From: an uncultured Acidobacteriia bacterium
GTDB lineage: Bacteria > Acidobacteriota > Terriglobia > Bryobacterales > Bryobacteraceae
Assembly: GCA_903929755.1 (NCBI GenBank)
Contig: CAIYVZ010000046.1
Location: 1-33,161 of the forward strand
Direction: 5' to 3'
Length of the DNA: 33,161 bases
Made by a program: the position numbers and the translations under genes. Of this stretch, positions 15,506 through 23,175 are shown in pieces. Position 1 is the stretch's first letter. Every line of letters begins with the position of its first letter. Below the pieces are notes generated by a model. It saw nothing but the letters and a program-made list of their open reading frames with translations. It was not told the origin of the DNA and did no database searches.

Positions 15506-16432
15506 ATGCCTCAGTGGAATTTTGAACTTCTCGACCCCGCTTATGGAAAGGTTTCAGAAGGTCCAGCCTGGGATGGCTCGGGGCTTCTCTACACCAGGAT
15601 CCAGCAAAGCCGGATTATGCGTTATGACCCCGCTACGAATGCGGTCTCCATCTGGCGGGAGAATACCAACCATGCCAACGGCCTGACCTTCGACGCCCAG
15701 GGCCGACTCTATGCCTGCGAAGGCGGCGATTTCGAAACCGGTGGCCGCCGTGTGGTCCGCTACGAAGCCGATGGTTCCGTCAAGGTTCTTGCCGACAGCT
15801 TCGAAGGCCAGCGCCTCAATATTCCCAACGACATCGTCGTCGATCCCCAGGGGCGCGTCTGGTTTACTGATCCTTTCTATGAAGGTGCCGCCGGACCCTG
15901 GAGCAAGGACCGTACCCACAAAGAACTTCCCCACGACTCCGTCTATCGGCTGGACCCGCAGGCCAACGGCACATATTCCATCCATCGCGTCACTTGCGAC
16001 ACAACGCGGCCCAACGGCCTGCTCTTCTCTCTCGACTGGCAAACCCTCTATGTAGCACAAAGCGGGCGTGAGAAGGATGAAGAGCGCCAGCTTCGCGCCT
16101 ACCCACTGAACGCCGATGGTTCGCTCGGAACCATGACAGTCCTGCACGATTTCGGAGAAAACCGTGGTATCGACGGCATGCGACTCGATACCGGCGGCAA
16201 TATCATTGCCACCTGCGGCTGGGAAATCGGCGGGCCCGGACCCCGCATCAATGTTTTTGCTCCCTCGGGCGAAGTGCTGGAAATGCATCAGGTTCCGTGC
16301 ACTCGCCCCACCAACTGCGCCTTTGGCGGGCCAGACCTGACGGACTTGTACGTCACCACCATCGAAGGTTTCCTGTATCGCACCAAAACTGAACGCCAGG
16401 GTAGCCCCCTGTACAGAGGTCCCCAGCCATAA
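15506..16432 (+). CDS. SMP-30/gluconolactonase/LRE-family protein
   Basis: This is a six-bladed beta-propeller hydrolase family that includes sugar lactonases. From ATG 15506 the protein has 308 residues. Family landmarks: YGKVSEGPAWDGSGLLYTRI (metal-ligand Glu), RENTNHANGLTFDAQGRLYACEGG, NIPNDIVVDPQGRVWFTDPFY, RPNGLLFSLDWQTLYVAQS, GIDGMRLDTGGNI and RPTNCAFGGPDLTDLYVTT. The frame also runs to an ATG at 15404 that overlaps the nfo stop (TGATG), but the added 34 residues do not look like this family; the true start lies between the two. No signal peptide is seen with the 15506 start, so it is probably cytoplasmic. The substrate is not deducible. Confidence 0.9.
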   Translation: MPQWNFELLDPAYGKVSEGPAWDGSGLLYTRIQQSRIMRYDPATNAVSIWRENTNHANGLTFDAQGRLYACEGGDFETGGRRVVRYEADGSVKVLADSFEGQRLNIPNDIVVDPQGRVWFTDPFYEGAAGPWSKDRTHKELPHDSVYRLDPQANGTYSIHRVTCDTTRPNGLLFSLDWQTLYVAQSGREKDEERQLRAYPLNADGSLGTMTVLHDFGENRGIDGMRLDTGGNIIATCGWEIGGPGPRINVFAPSGEVLEMHQVPCTRPTNCAFGGPDLTDLYVTTIEGFLYRTKTERQGSPLYRGPQP

Positions 16433-16453
16433 TTCGCGCTGCTGCCGTTGCCT

Positions 16454-16478
16454 GCTCGCCTGCCCCGCGTGGGCGAGC
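16454..16478 (+). terminator. GC-rich hairpin after the SMP-30 gene
   Basis: GCTCGCC and GGCGAGC form a 7-bp stem with an 11-base loop in the 122-base gap, 22 bases after the stop codon. An outer GCCTG/CAGGC pair could lengthen it. No T-run follows, so it may be a weak terminator or an mRNA 3' structure. Confidence 0.35.
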
Positions 16479-16500
16479 GTGATCACCACTGCCGCAGGCG

Positions 16501-16529
16501 TCGCAATCAGGTTTCGGAAGCGATAGAAT
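16501..16529 (+). promoter_or_regulatory. Candidate promoter for the dehydrogenase/cytochrome pair
   Basis: TCGCAA, a 17-base spacer and TAGAAT (5 of 6 to the -10 consensus) lie 25 bases upstream of the ATG at 16555. The -35 box is weak. Confidence 0.3.
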
Positions 16530-16554
16530 AACCGCAGCCTTCCCGGCGAAAATT

Positions 16555-17862
16555 ATGACTAGCCTTACCCGGACCGCGATCTGTGCGGCCATCCTCCTTT
16601 CAGGTACTGCGGCCCTTAAGGTCGCCTCAGCCGCCGCCAACCCAAAAGACGTTCTCACTGGCGAAAAGGCTTTCGCCAGCTTTACCGACGTCAAAGCCGG
16701 TGTCTGGCGCCACATCACAGCGAAAGATCTGCCAAAGCCCGGTGCCACGCCATCCGCTTCAAACGGAGCCAAAGTTGTGGCGCGTCCTGCGGATGCCTGG
16801 CCCCAGGCGCTCCCGGGCTTCAAAGTGGAACTCTACGCCACCGGGCTGCTGAATCCCCGCCTCACCCGCACTGCGCCCAACGGCGACATGTTTGTGGCTG
16901 AAACCACAGGCAAGGGCGAGATCAAAATCTTCCGTGGCATTACCGCCGACGGCAAGTCGAAGGAAACCTCCACCTTCGCCACGGGTCTGAATCAGCCTTT
17001 CGGGATTGCTTTTTACCCTCCAGGGCCGAATCCTCAGTTCGTTTACGTCGGAAATACCGATTCCGTGGTCCGTTTCGCCTATAAAAATGGCGACCTGAAG
17101 GCTTCCGGCAACCCCGAAACCATCATTTCCGGCATCCCGACAGGTGGCCACTCCACCCGAGACGTGGCGTTTTCGCTCGACGGCAAGAAAATGTTCGTTT
17201 CAGTCGGTTCGCGCTCCAATGTGGATGACCCCGACACCACACCCGCCGAAAAGCTCCGTGCGAACATCCTGCAGTACACTCCGGACGGCAAGTTCGTGAA
17301 GGTTTACGGGGCGGGCATTCGCAACCCGGTCGGCATCGCGGTGAACCCGATTACCGGCGAAGTCTGGTGCTCGGTGAACGAACGTGACCAGTTGGGGGAT
17401 AATCTTGTCCCGGACTACGTCACCTCCGTGAAAGAAGATGGTTTTTACGGCTGGCCCTGGTTCTATACGGGAGCCAACCAGGATCCTCGCCATGAAGGTA
17501 AGCACCCGGAACTGAAGAATAAGGTCATCGTCCCCGACGTTCTGCTGCAGCCCCACAACGCTTCGCTCGAACTCACCTTCTACGACGGTAAGATGTTCCC
17601 GAAGGAATACGACGGCGATATTTTCGCCGCCGAGCACGGTTCCTGGAACAAGTCGGTCCGTACGGGCTACGAAGTGGTTCGCATCCCGCTCACCAAAGGC
17701 AAGGCTTCCGGGATCTACCAGGACTTCCTGACTGGCTTCGTTTTACCGAATGGCGATGTTTGGGGTCGTCCGGTCGGTGTCACCACAGCCCCCGACGGCT
17801 CACTCATGGTTACCGATGACGGCTCCCGGTCCATTTGGCGCGTCAGCTACACCGGGAAGTAG
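16555..17862 (+). CDS. Periplasmic PQQ-type sugar (sorbosone) dehydrogenase-like protein
   Basis: The protein has 435 residues. The signal peptide covers about residues 1-27 (ending KVASA). The body is a soluble-glucose/sorbosone-dehydrogenase six-bladed propeller: LPGFKVELYATGLLNPRLTR, FATGLNQPFGIAFYP, GHSTRDVAFSLDGKKMFVSVGS, YGAGIRNPVGIAVNPITGEVWCSVNERD, DGFYGWPWFYTG, EHGSWNKSVRTGYEVVRIPL and GRPVGVTTAPDGSLMVTDDG. Family enzymes oxidise sugars in the periplasm with PQQ; whether PQQ is bound here is not visible, and no PQQ synthesis genes are in the window. The next gene, a multihaem cytochrome, starts one base after this stop and is a likely electron acceptor (inference). Confidence 0.9.
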   Translation: MTSLTRTAICAAILLSGTAALKVASAAANPKDVLTGEKAFASFTDVKAGVWRHITAKDLPKPGATPSASNGAKVVARPADAWPQALPGFKVELYATGLLNPRLTRTAPNGDMFVAETTGKGEIKIFRGITADGKSKETSTFATGLNQPFGIAFYPPGPNPQFVYVGNTDSVVRFAYKNGDLKASGNPETIISGIPTGGHSTRDVAFSLDGKKMFVSVGSRSNVDDPDTTPAEKLRANILQYTPDGKFVKVYGAGIRNPVGIAVNPITGEVWCSVNERDQLGDNLVPDYVTSVKEDGFYGWPWFYTGANQDPRHEGKHPELKNKVIVPDVLLQPHNASLELTFYDGKMFPKEYDGDIFAAEHGSWNKSVRTGYEVVRIPLTKGKASGIYQDFLTGFVLPNGDVWGRPVGVTTAPDGSLMVTDDGSRSIWRVSYTGK

Positions 17863-17863
17863 G

Positions 17864-20053
17864 ATGCGCCTCGCTTTCGCGCTTCTGCTGGCTGGCGGAC
17901 TCTTGCCCGCATTGGCCGCGGTTCCGGCGAAGGTCTGCGCCACCTGCCATCAGGAAGCGGCGAGCCGCTATTTTTCAACTGGTATGGGACGGAGTTTTTA
18001 TCGCCCCAGTCCCGCCAATATCGTTGAAGACTACACCAGGAACAATACGTTTGAGCACCAGCTTTCGGCGACCCGCTACGCCATGACGCGGCGCGGCAAC
18101 CAGTTCTTCCAGAAGCGCTGGCAGGTCGGGTTCGACGGCAAAGAAACCAACGTCGAGGAGTACCGGGTCGATTACATTCTTGGTTCCGGGAATCATTCCA
18201 GGACGTATTTGACTCGCCGTCCGCAGGGCGGGCTGGTGGAGCTCCCCATCAGTTGGTATTCGGAGAAGGGCGGCTACTGGGGTATGAGTCCCCAGTTCGA
18301 CACCAGGCACCCCCTCACGCGGCGCTTTATTTCCTACGAGTGCTACTCCTGCCACAACGCCTACCCCGAGATTCCGAAGCCCGTGGAAATGGGTAATCCG
18401 GTTTTCCCGGCCATGCTGGCGGAGGGCATTGATTGCGAACGCTGCCACGGGCCGGGGGAGGCACATGTGAAGGCTCCCAGCGCAGCTACCATCCTGAATC
18501 CGGCGCGCCAAACTCCTCAAAAGCAGCTGGAAGTTTGTTTGCAGTGCCATCTGGAATCCACCAGCACAGAGATTCCTGCGCTCATTCGGCGCGTCAATCG
18601 GGGGCCGTTTTCGTACGTTCCCGGGCAACCCCTCACCGACTTTCTCCTGTTCTTTGATCACGCCCCGGGGAAGGGTTTCGACGATAAATTCGAGATCGTC
18701 GGCAGTTCCGCCTACCGCATGATGAAGTCGCAGTGTTTCCTGAAGAGCGAAGGGCGGCTGACCTGCGTCACCTGCCACAATCCCCACCAGCTGGAAACCA
18801 ATATGGATGCGAAATGCCGCAGTTGCCATGCTGCCACCTTCACCGCTTCGGTTGCCGCCGGACGCCATACCGCCGCTGCGGATTGTGCCGGATGTCACAT
18901 GCCGAAGCGACGTCCGGCAGACGTGGTCCACACCGTTTTCACGGATCACCTCATCCAGCGCCGCCCGCCTCCAGGTGATCTGCTGGCCGAAATTCCGGAG
19001 CGTCATGTCGCCGAAGCACAGGAATACAGGGGGGCGGTGGTCCCCTACGGCCCGCGGGACCTGGCGACCCAGCCCGACGGTCCCCTCTATATCGGACTCG
19101 CCCAGCTTCAGCGTGGCAATAACCTGGCTGCAGGAGCCACCCTGCTGGCGTCGGAAATCGGACGGCGGAAACCGACCGAACTGGTATGGTATTTTTCCCT
19201 GGCGGAGGCGTGGCAAAAGCTGGGGAAGCACGACGAAGCCGCTGTTGCCTACAAGCAAGCTCTGGCCCTCAAACCCGATTCCGTGACCGCTCAACTTGGT
19301 CTGGCCCAGCTCTCCGCCTCGGTCGGCGGGGATAAATTCGCGTCTGCCGCCCTCGTCCTTGATCGGGCACTGAAAGCTGCCCCCCGAGATCCAAACCTGC
19401 TTTTTCAGCGTGCGCTGGTATCTTTTGCGCAGGGCCAGGCCCCTGTCGCCGCTACCCAACTCAGGCGGGCACTGGCCCTCGATCCCGATATTCCCGAAGG
19501 CTGGACTCGCCTCGGTGAAGTCCTTGCCAGTTCCAGCCAGATGCCCGAGGCCGAGAAAGCTCTGCGCCAGGCCCTTCGTATGGATCCGGCTGATGCCTCC
19601 GCCTGGGACTGGCTGGGGCGTGTCCTGATGGCCGGTCCCCGCACGCCCGAGGCAATCTTCAGTTTCCGCAAAGCCGTGAGCCTTCGTCCCGGGTTCGGCC
19701 CGCATCTTTACGATCTGGCTTTGGCGCTCTCCCGCAGCCAGCAGGCCACGGAAGCCCGCACTACCGCGGAAGCAGCCGTGAAGGCCGTCCCCGAAATGCC
19801 CGAAGCGCACATCTTACTGGCTGGCATCTATTCCGGCCAGCGTGCCTGGGCAGAGGCCCTGCGGGAATACCGCCAGGCCATCGTGCTGCGCCCCGACCTT
19901 GGCCAAATCCGCCTCGACCTGGCCACTGTTCTCCTGGCCCAGGGCGATACCAAATCCGCCATCGATGAACTCCGGGTAGCGACCGCCGATCGTGAACCCC
20001 AGGTGGCCCAAAACGCCGCAGCTGCCCTTCGTCGCCTTAGTACCGCCCCCTGA
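17864..20053 (+). CDS. Seven-haem c-type cytochrome with C-terminal TPR domain
   Basis: From ATG 17864 the protein has 729 residues with a signal peptide (about 1-19). Seven CxxCH haem sites lie at about residues 25, 160, 191, 225, 301, 318 and 341 (CATCH, CYSCH, CERCH, CLQCH, CVTCH, CRSCH, CAGCH). The CERCHGPGEAH and CVTCHNPH contexts are typical of cytochrome c554-like multihaem proteins. From about residue 400 to the end come roughly eight TPR repeats (for example LAEAWQKLGKHDEAAVAYKQ and WDWLGRVLMAGPRTPEAIFSF). Haem attachment requires the periplasm. The TPR half probably docks a protein partner. It is tightly coupled to the upstream dehydrogenase. The start at 17864 is chosen for the signal peptide; the frame upstream only shadows that gene. 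Confidence 0.93.
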   Translation: MRLAFALLLAGGLLPALAAVPAKVCATCHQEAASRYFSTGMGRSFYRPSPANIVEDYTRNNTFEHQLSATRYAMTRRGNQFFQKRWQVGFDGKETNVEEYRVDYILGSGNHSRTYLTRRPQGGLVELPISWYSEKGGYWGMSPQFDTRHPLTRRFISYECYSCHNAYPEIPKPVEMGNPVFPAMLAEGIDCERCHGPGEAHVKAPSAATILNPARQTPQKQLEVCLQCHLESTSTEIPALIRRVNRGPFSYVPGQPLTDFLLFFDHAPGKGFDDKFEIVGSSAYRMMKSQCFLKSEGRLTCVTCHNPHQLETNMDAKCRSCHAATFTASVAAGRHTAAADCAGCHMPKRRPADVVHTVFTDHLIQRRPPPGDLLAEIPERHVAEAQEYRGAVVPYGPRDLATQPDGPLYIGLAQLQRGNNLAAGATLLASEIGRRKPTELVWYFSLAEAWQKLGKHDEAAVAYKQALALKPDSVTAQLGLAQLSASVGGDKFASAALVLDRALKAAPRDPNLLFQRALVSFAQGQAPVAATQLRRALALDPDIPEGWTRLGEVLASSSQMPEAEKALRQALRMDPADASAWDWLGRVLMAGPRTPEAIFSFRKAVSLRPGFGPHLYDLALALSRSQQATEARTTAEAAVKAVPEMPEAHILLAGIYSGQRAWAEALREYRQAIVLRPDLGQIRLDLATVLLAQGDTKSAIDELRVATADREPQVAQNAAAALRRLSTAP

Positions 20054-20081
20054 ACCCCGCACCCCATCCCGCGCATCCACT

Positions 20082-20111
20082 TATACTGAAAGAGTACCCA
20101 GAGGACTTTTA
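20082..20111 (+). promoter_or_regulatory. -10 box and strong ribosome site before the DUF1385 gene
   Basis: TATACT (20082-20087, 5 of 6 to consensus) lacks a clear -35 box. AGAGGA at 20100-20105 is a good Shine-Dalgarno sequence 6 bases before GTG 20112 and decides that start over the in-frame ATG at 20166. Confidence 0.45.
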
Positions 20112-21110
20112 GTGCACCTGCCTCCATCCATCGTTAATTTTTTCCGCCTTTTTGCTCACGTCCAGATGCTCCCCATCCTGGAGGCTGGTGAGGAGACTCT
20201 CGTCGGCGGCCAGGCCGTCATGGAGGGCGTGATGATGCGTGCCCCGCACTCCTACTGCGTGGCGGTCCGCAAGGCCGATGGCGAAGTCGTCACCGAAGAG
20301 ATGCCCGTCGCACGCCCGTCGGAAAAGTACCCCCTCCTGAAACTGCCGGTTCTCCGCGGTCTCGGGGTCCTCGGCCAGGCCATGAGCCTGGGTATGAAGG
20401 CCCTCCAGTTCTCGGCCAATGCCGCGATGGACGAAACCAAGCCTGGCGAAACACCTGCCAAAAAAGAAGAAGTCTCCAACTGGATGATGGGCGTGCAAAT
20501 CGCTTTCTCCGTCGGCTTCTTCATTGTTATGTACAAGCTCCTCCCCCTGAAGCTGGCCAGTATGCTCGCCGAGTGGGCGCCGGTCCTCAAGGGTCAGATC
20601 GCTTTCAATGCGGTTGATGGCGCCATCCGTCTCGTCATTTTTGTCGTGTTCCTCTTCCTGCTCTCGCGGACCAGAGACATTAAACGCGTCTTCGCCTATC
20701 ACGGTGCCGAGCACAAAGTTGTCTTCAATTTCGAATCCGGCAAGCCTGTCAACGTGAAGAACGCCCAGGAATTTGTCACGTTCCACCCCCGCTGCGGCAC
20801 CAGCTTCATGTTCGTCATCATGTTTATCTCCATGCTGGTCTACATGCTGATCCCGGTGCAGGGCTTTGTGGCGAAATTCGCCATCCGCATTGCGCTGTTG
20901 CCCGTTATTACGGGAGCCAGCTACGAACTGATCCGCTTTGCGGCCAAACGCCGCGGCGGTGTCCTTGCCCTGATGGCCGCGCCCGGCCTGTGGATGCAAC
21001 GTATTACAACGAAAGAGCCCTCGGATGATCAGGCCGAAGTGGCAATCATCGCGCTGAACGGCGCCATGGCACTTGAGACGAAACAGGGCGGCGAATTGGT
21101 GATTGCATGA
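20112..21110 (+). CDS. DUF1385 membrane protein
   Basis: The protein has 332 residues. It carries the DUF1385 signature [15 protein letters not shown] near the N-terminus, then [13 protein letters not shown] and the conserved [14 protein letters not shown]. Four or more hydrophobic helices are visible ([67 protein letters not shown]). The family is widespread and often placed directly before prfA and prmC, as here, but its function is unknown; the conserved His and Cys suggest metal binding or a redox role. The 3' end overlaps prfA by 4 bases (ATGA), implying translational coupling with release factor 1. Confidence 0.93.
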   Translation: MHLPPSIVNFFRLFAHVQMLPILEAGEETLVGGQAVMEGVMMRAPHSYCVAVRKADGEVVTEEMPVARPSEKYPLLKLPVLRGLGVLGQAMSLGMKALQFSANAAMDETKPGETPAKKEEVSNWMMGVQIAFSVGFFIVMYKLLPLKLASMLAEWAPVLKGQIAFNAVDGAIRLVIFVVFLFLLSRTRDIKRVFAYHGAEHKVVFNFESGKPVNVKNAQEFVTFHPRCGTSFMFVIMFISMLVYMLIPVQGFVAKFAIRIALLPVITGASYELIRFAAKRRGGVLALMAAPGLWMQRITTKEPSDDQAEVAIIALNGAMALETKQGGELVIA

Positions 21111-22195
21111 GCGCGGCAGTAAAATACGGTGACAAACTCGACCAGATCGAGAATCACTTTCAGGACCTGACCAACCAGATGGCGGATGCGGAGATCATCG
21201 CCGATCCGGACCAGTACCGCAAAATCTCCAAGGCCCACAAAGACCTGGCTGAGATTGTCGGCAAATACCGTGAATACAAGGTTGCCGCCGAGCAGTTACA
21301 GCAGGCGCAGTCCATGCTTACCGAATCCGATCCCGACATGCGCGAACTCGCGGAAATCGAGATTGCGAGCCTGGGCCCGGCTATCGAAAAGATTGAAGAG
21401 GAACTCAAGGTCCTCTTGCTGCCCAAAGATCCTCTGGATGAAAAGGACGTGGTCCTCGAAATCCGTGCGGGTACCGGTGGCGACGAAGCGACTCTGTTCG
21501 CTTACGAAGTCTTCCGCATGTACTCCCGCTACGCCGAAACCCAGCGCTGGAAGGTGGAAGTCAGCTCGGTCAGCCATTCCGATGTCGGGGGCTACAAAGA
21601 AGTGGTGGCGCTCATCTCGGGTGACAAGGTTTACAGCAAGCTCCGCTATGAGAGCGGCGTTCACCGCGTGCAGCGGGTTCCGGCTACCGAAACCCAGGGT
21701 CGCGTCCATACCTCGGCCATTACGGTTGCCGTCCTGCCCGAAGCCGACGATGTGGAAATCAAGATCGAGGAAAAGGATCTGAAGATCGATACTTTTTGTT
21801 CCTCGGGGCCTGGCGGTCAGTCGGTCAATACCACCAAATCGGCCGTTCGCCTCACTCACCTGCCCACAAATACTATCGTTTCTTGTCAGGACGAAAAGTC
21901 GCAAATTAAGAACCGTGCGCAGGCCATGCGCGTTCTTCGTTCCAGGCTCTACGAAATGGAGCTGGAAAAGCAGCAGAGTGCCATCGGCGCGGAACGGCGC
22001 AGCATGGTTGGTAGCGGTGACCGCAGTGAAAAGATCCGCACCTACAACTTTCCGCAGAACCGCCTCACGGACCACCGGATCGGCCTCACTCTCCACCAGC
22101 TCGATCTGGTGATGGAGGGTCGCGTCGAGGCCATTATTGATGGTGTGATCGCTCACTTCCAGGCGGAAAAGCTTCGGGAAGGCGCGACGGCCTGA
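21107..22195 (+). CDS. prfA: Peptide chain release factor 1
   Basis: RF1 ends translation at UAA and UAG. The 362-residue protein has the RF1 stop-codon recognition tripeptide P-A-T (residues 192-194, in [15 protein letters not shown]) and the catalytic GGQ (236-238, in [20 protein letters not shown]). The N-terminal coiled domain and the [13 protein letters not shown]-terminal motif are present. The P-A-T motif separates it from RF2. It is followed after 8 bases by prmC, whose product methylates the GGQ glutamine. Confidence 0.98.
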   Translation: MSAAVKYGDKLDQIENHFQDLTNQMADAEIIADPDQYRKISKAHKDLAEIVGKYREYKVAAEQLQQAQSMLTESDPDMRELAEIEIASLGPAIEKIEEELKVLLLPKDPLDEKDVVLEIRAGTGGDEATLFAYEVFRMYSRYAETQRWKVEVSSVSHSDVGGYKEVVALISGDKVYSKLRYESGVHRVQRVPATETQGRVHTSAITVAVLPEADDVEIKIEEKDLKIDTFCSSGPGGQSVNTTKSAVRLTHLPTNTIVSCQDEKSQIKNRAQAMRVLRSRLYEMELEKQQSAIGAERRSMVGSGDRSEKIRTYNFPQNRLTDHRIGLTLHQLDLVMEGRVEAIIDGVIAHFQAEKLREGATA

Positions 22196-22203
22196 CCGCC
22201 GAT

Positions 22204-23049
22204 TTGCCCCAGACAGGTTTTTTAGACATTCGAGCCGCCATCCGGCAAGGCATGCAACTGCTGGAGGGTGCCGGAGTCATTGAACCTCGTCTGAACGCCG
22301 AAGTCCTGCTGGCACACGCACTGCACTGCGAAAGATCGTATTTTTTCGCTCATCCCGAACAGGAACTCCGCGAAATAGAGTGGATCCACTACGGGCGTTA
22401 TCTGAACGATCGGATGAAGGGAAAGCCCACGCAGTACATCACCGGGCGCCAGGAGTTTTACGGCAGAGAGTTTCGGGTTACTCCCGACGTTCTGATTCCG
22501 AGACCGGAAACGGAGCACCTGGTGGAGGCGGTGCTGCATGCTTTACCGCAACCCGCGAAAATTGTTGATGTTGGGACCGGATCCGGTGCCATAGCCGTTT
22601 CCCTCGCGCTCGAAGCCCCTCACCATAAGGTGTTTGCGGTGGACATCTCCCTCGCAGCCCTCAAAGTTGCTGCCGGAAACGCCACCGCGCTCGAAGCCCC
22701 GGTCTCTTTTGCCGCATCTGACCTTTTGACAGCCGTTGCTGATTGCTCCCTCGACGGCGTGGTCTCGAACCCGCCCTATGTCTGCGATACCGAAGCTCCC
22801 ACCATGCAGAGAGAAGTCCGCGACTGGGAACCCCATCTGGCGCTGTTCGCCGGAATTCACGGCCTGGACATCTACCGCCGCCTGATCCCCGAAGCTGCCA
22901 GGGTCCTCAAATCCGGTGGCCTTCTTGCCCTCGAATTCGGCTTTGGCCAGGCCGAGGCTCTAACCGAGCTGGTCGCAGGCTGGCGCGATGTACAAATAAG
23001 ATCAGACCTTGCGGGCATCCCCCGGACCCTCCTCGGCCGCAAGCCCTGA
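22204..23049 (+). CDS. prmC: Release factor glutamine methyltransferase
   Basis: This SAM-dependent enzyme methylates the glutamine of the GGQ motif in release factors. The 281-residue protein has the N-terminal helical domain (to about residue 85) with PTQYITGRQEFYGREFRVTPDVLIPRPETE split across the hinge, motif I VDVGTGSGAIAVSLA (121-135), and catalytic NPPY (189-192, in GVVSNPPYVCD). The start is TTG at 22204; no clear ribosome site is seen, consistent with coupling to prfA. Length is normal. Confidence 0.96.
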   Translation: MPQTGFLDIRAAIRQGMQLLEGAGVIEPRLNAEVLLAHALHCERSYFFAHPEQELREIEWIHYGRYLNDRMKGKPTQYITGRQEFYGREFRVTPDVLIPRPETEHLVEAVLHALPQPAKIVDVGTGSGAIAVSLALEAPHHKVFAVDISLAALKVAAGNATALEAPVSFAASDLLTAVADCSLDGVVSNPPYVCDTEAPTMQREVRDWEPHLALFAGIHGLDIYRRLIPEAARVLKSGGLLALEFGFGQAEALTELVAGWRDVQIRSDLAGIPRTLLGRKP

Positions 23050-23054
23050 TGCCG

Positions 23055-23070
23055 TGGCACTCAACGTGCA
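23055..23070 (+). promoter_or_regulatory. Sigma-54-like (-24/-12) promoter site upstream of the cyclase operon
   Basis: TGGCACTCAACGTGCA matches the -24/-12 consensus TGGCACG-N4-TTGCW at all but two positions, with correct GG-to-GC spacing. It lies 105 bases before the ATG at 23176. The same bases also form an imperfect hairpin (CCGTG-g-CAC / GTG-CACGG) just after the prmC stop, so a terminator or chance match is possible. Confidence 0.4.
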
Positions 23071-23175
23071 CGGCGGTATCTGAGGCTTTGGGAGTACCAG
23101 CCGTACCCGACAATGAAATAGAGCGTCGGAAGCCGCACACCGCACATTGCCGGATAGTAAAATTCAAGAGTCTCG

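Noticed and set aside
17975-19810. 611-codon open frame on the minus strand
   Set aside because: It is antisense to the multihaem cytochrome with its seven CxxCH motifs and is a composition-driven shadow.
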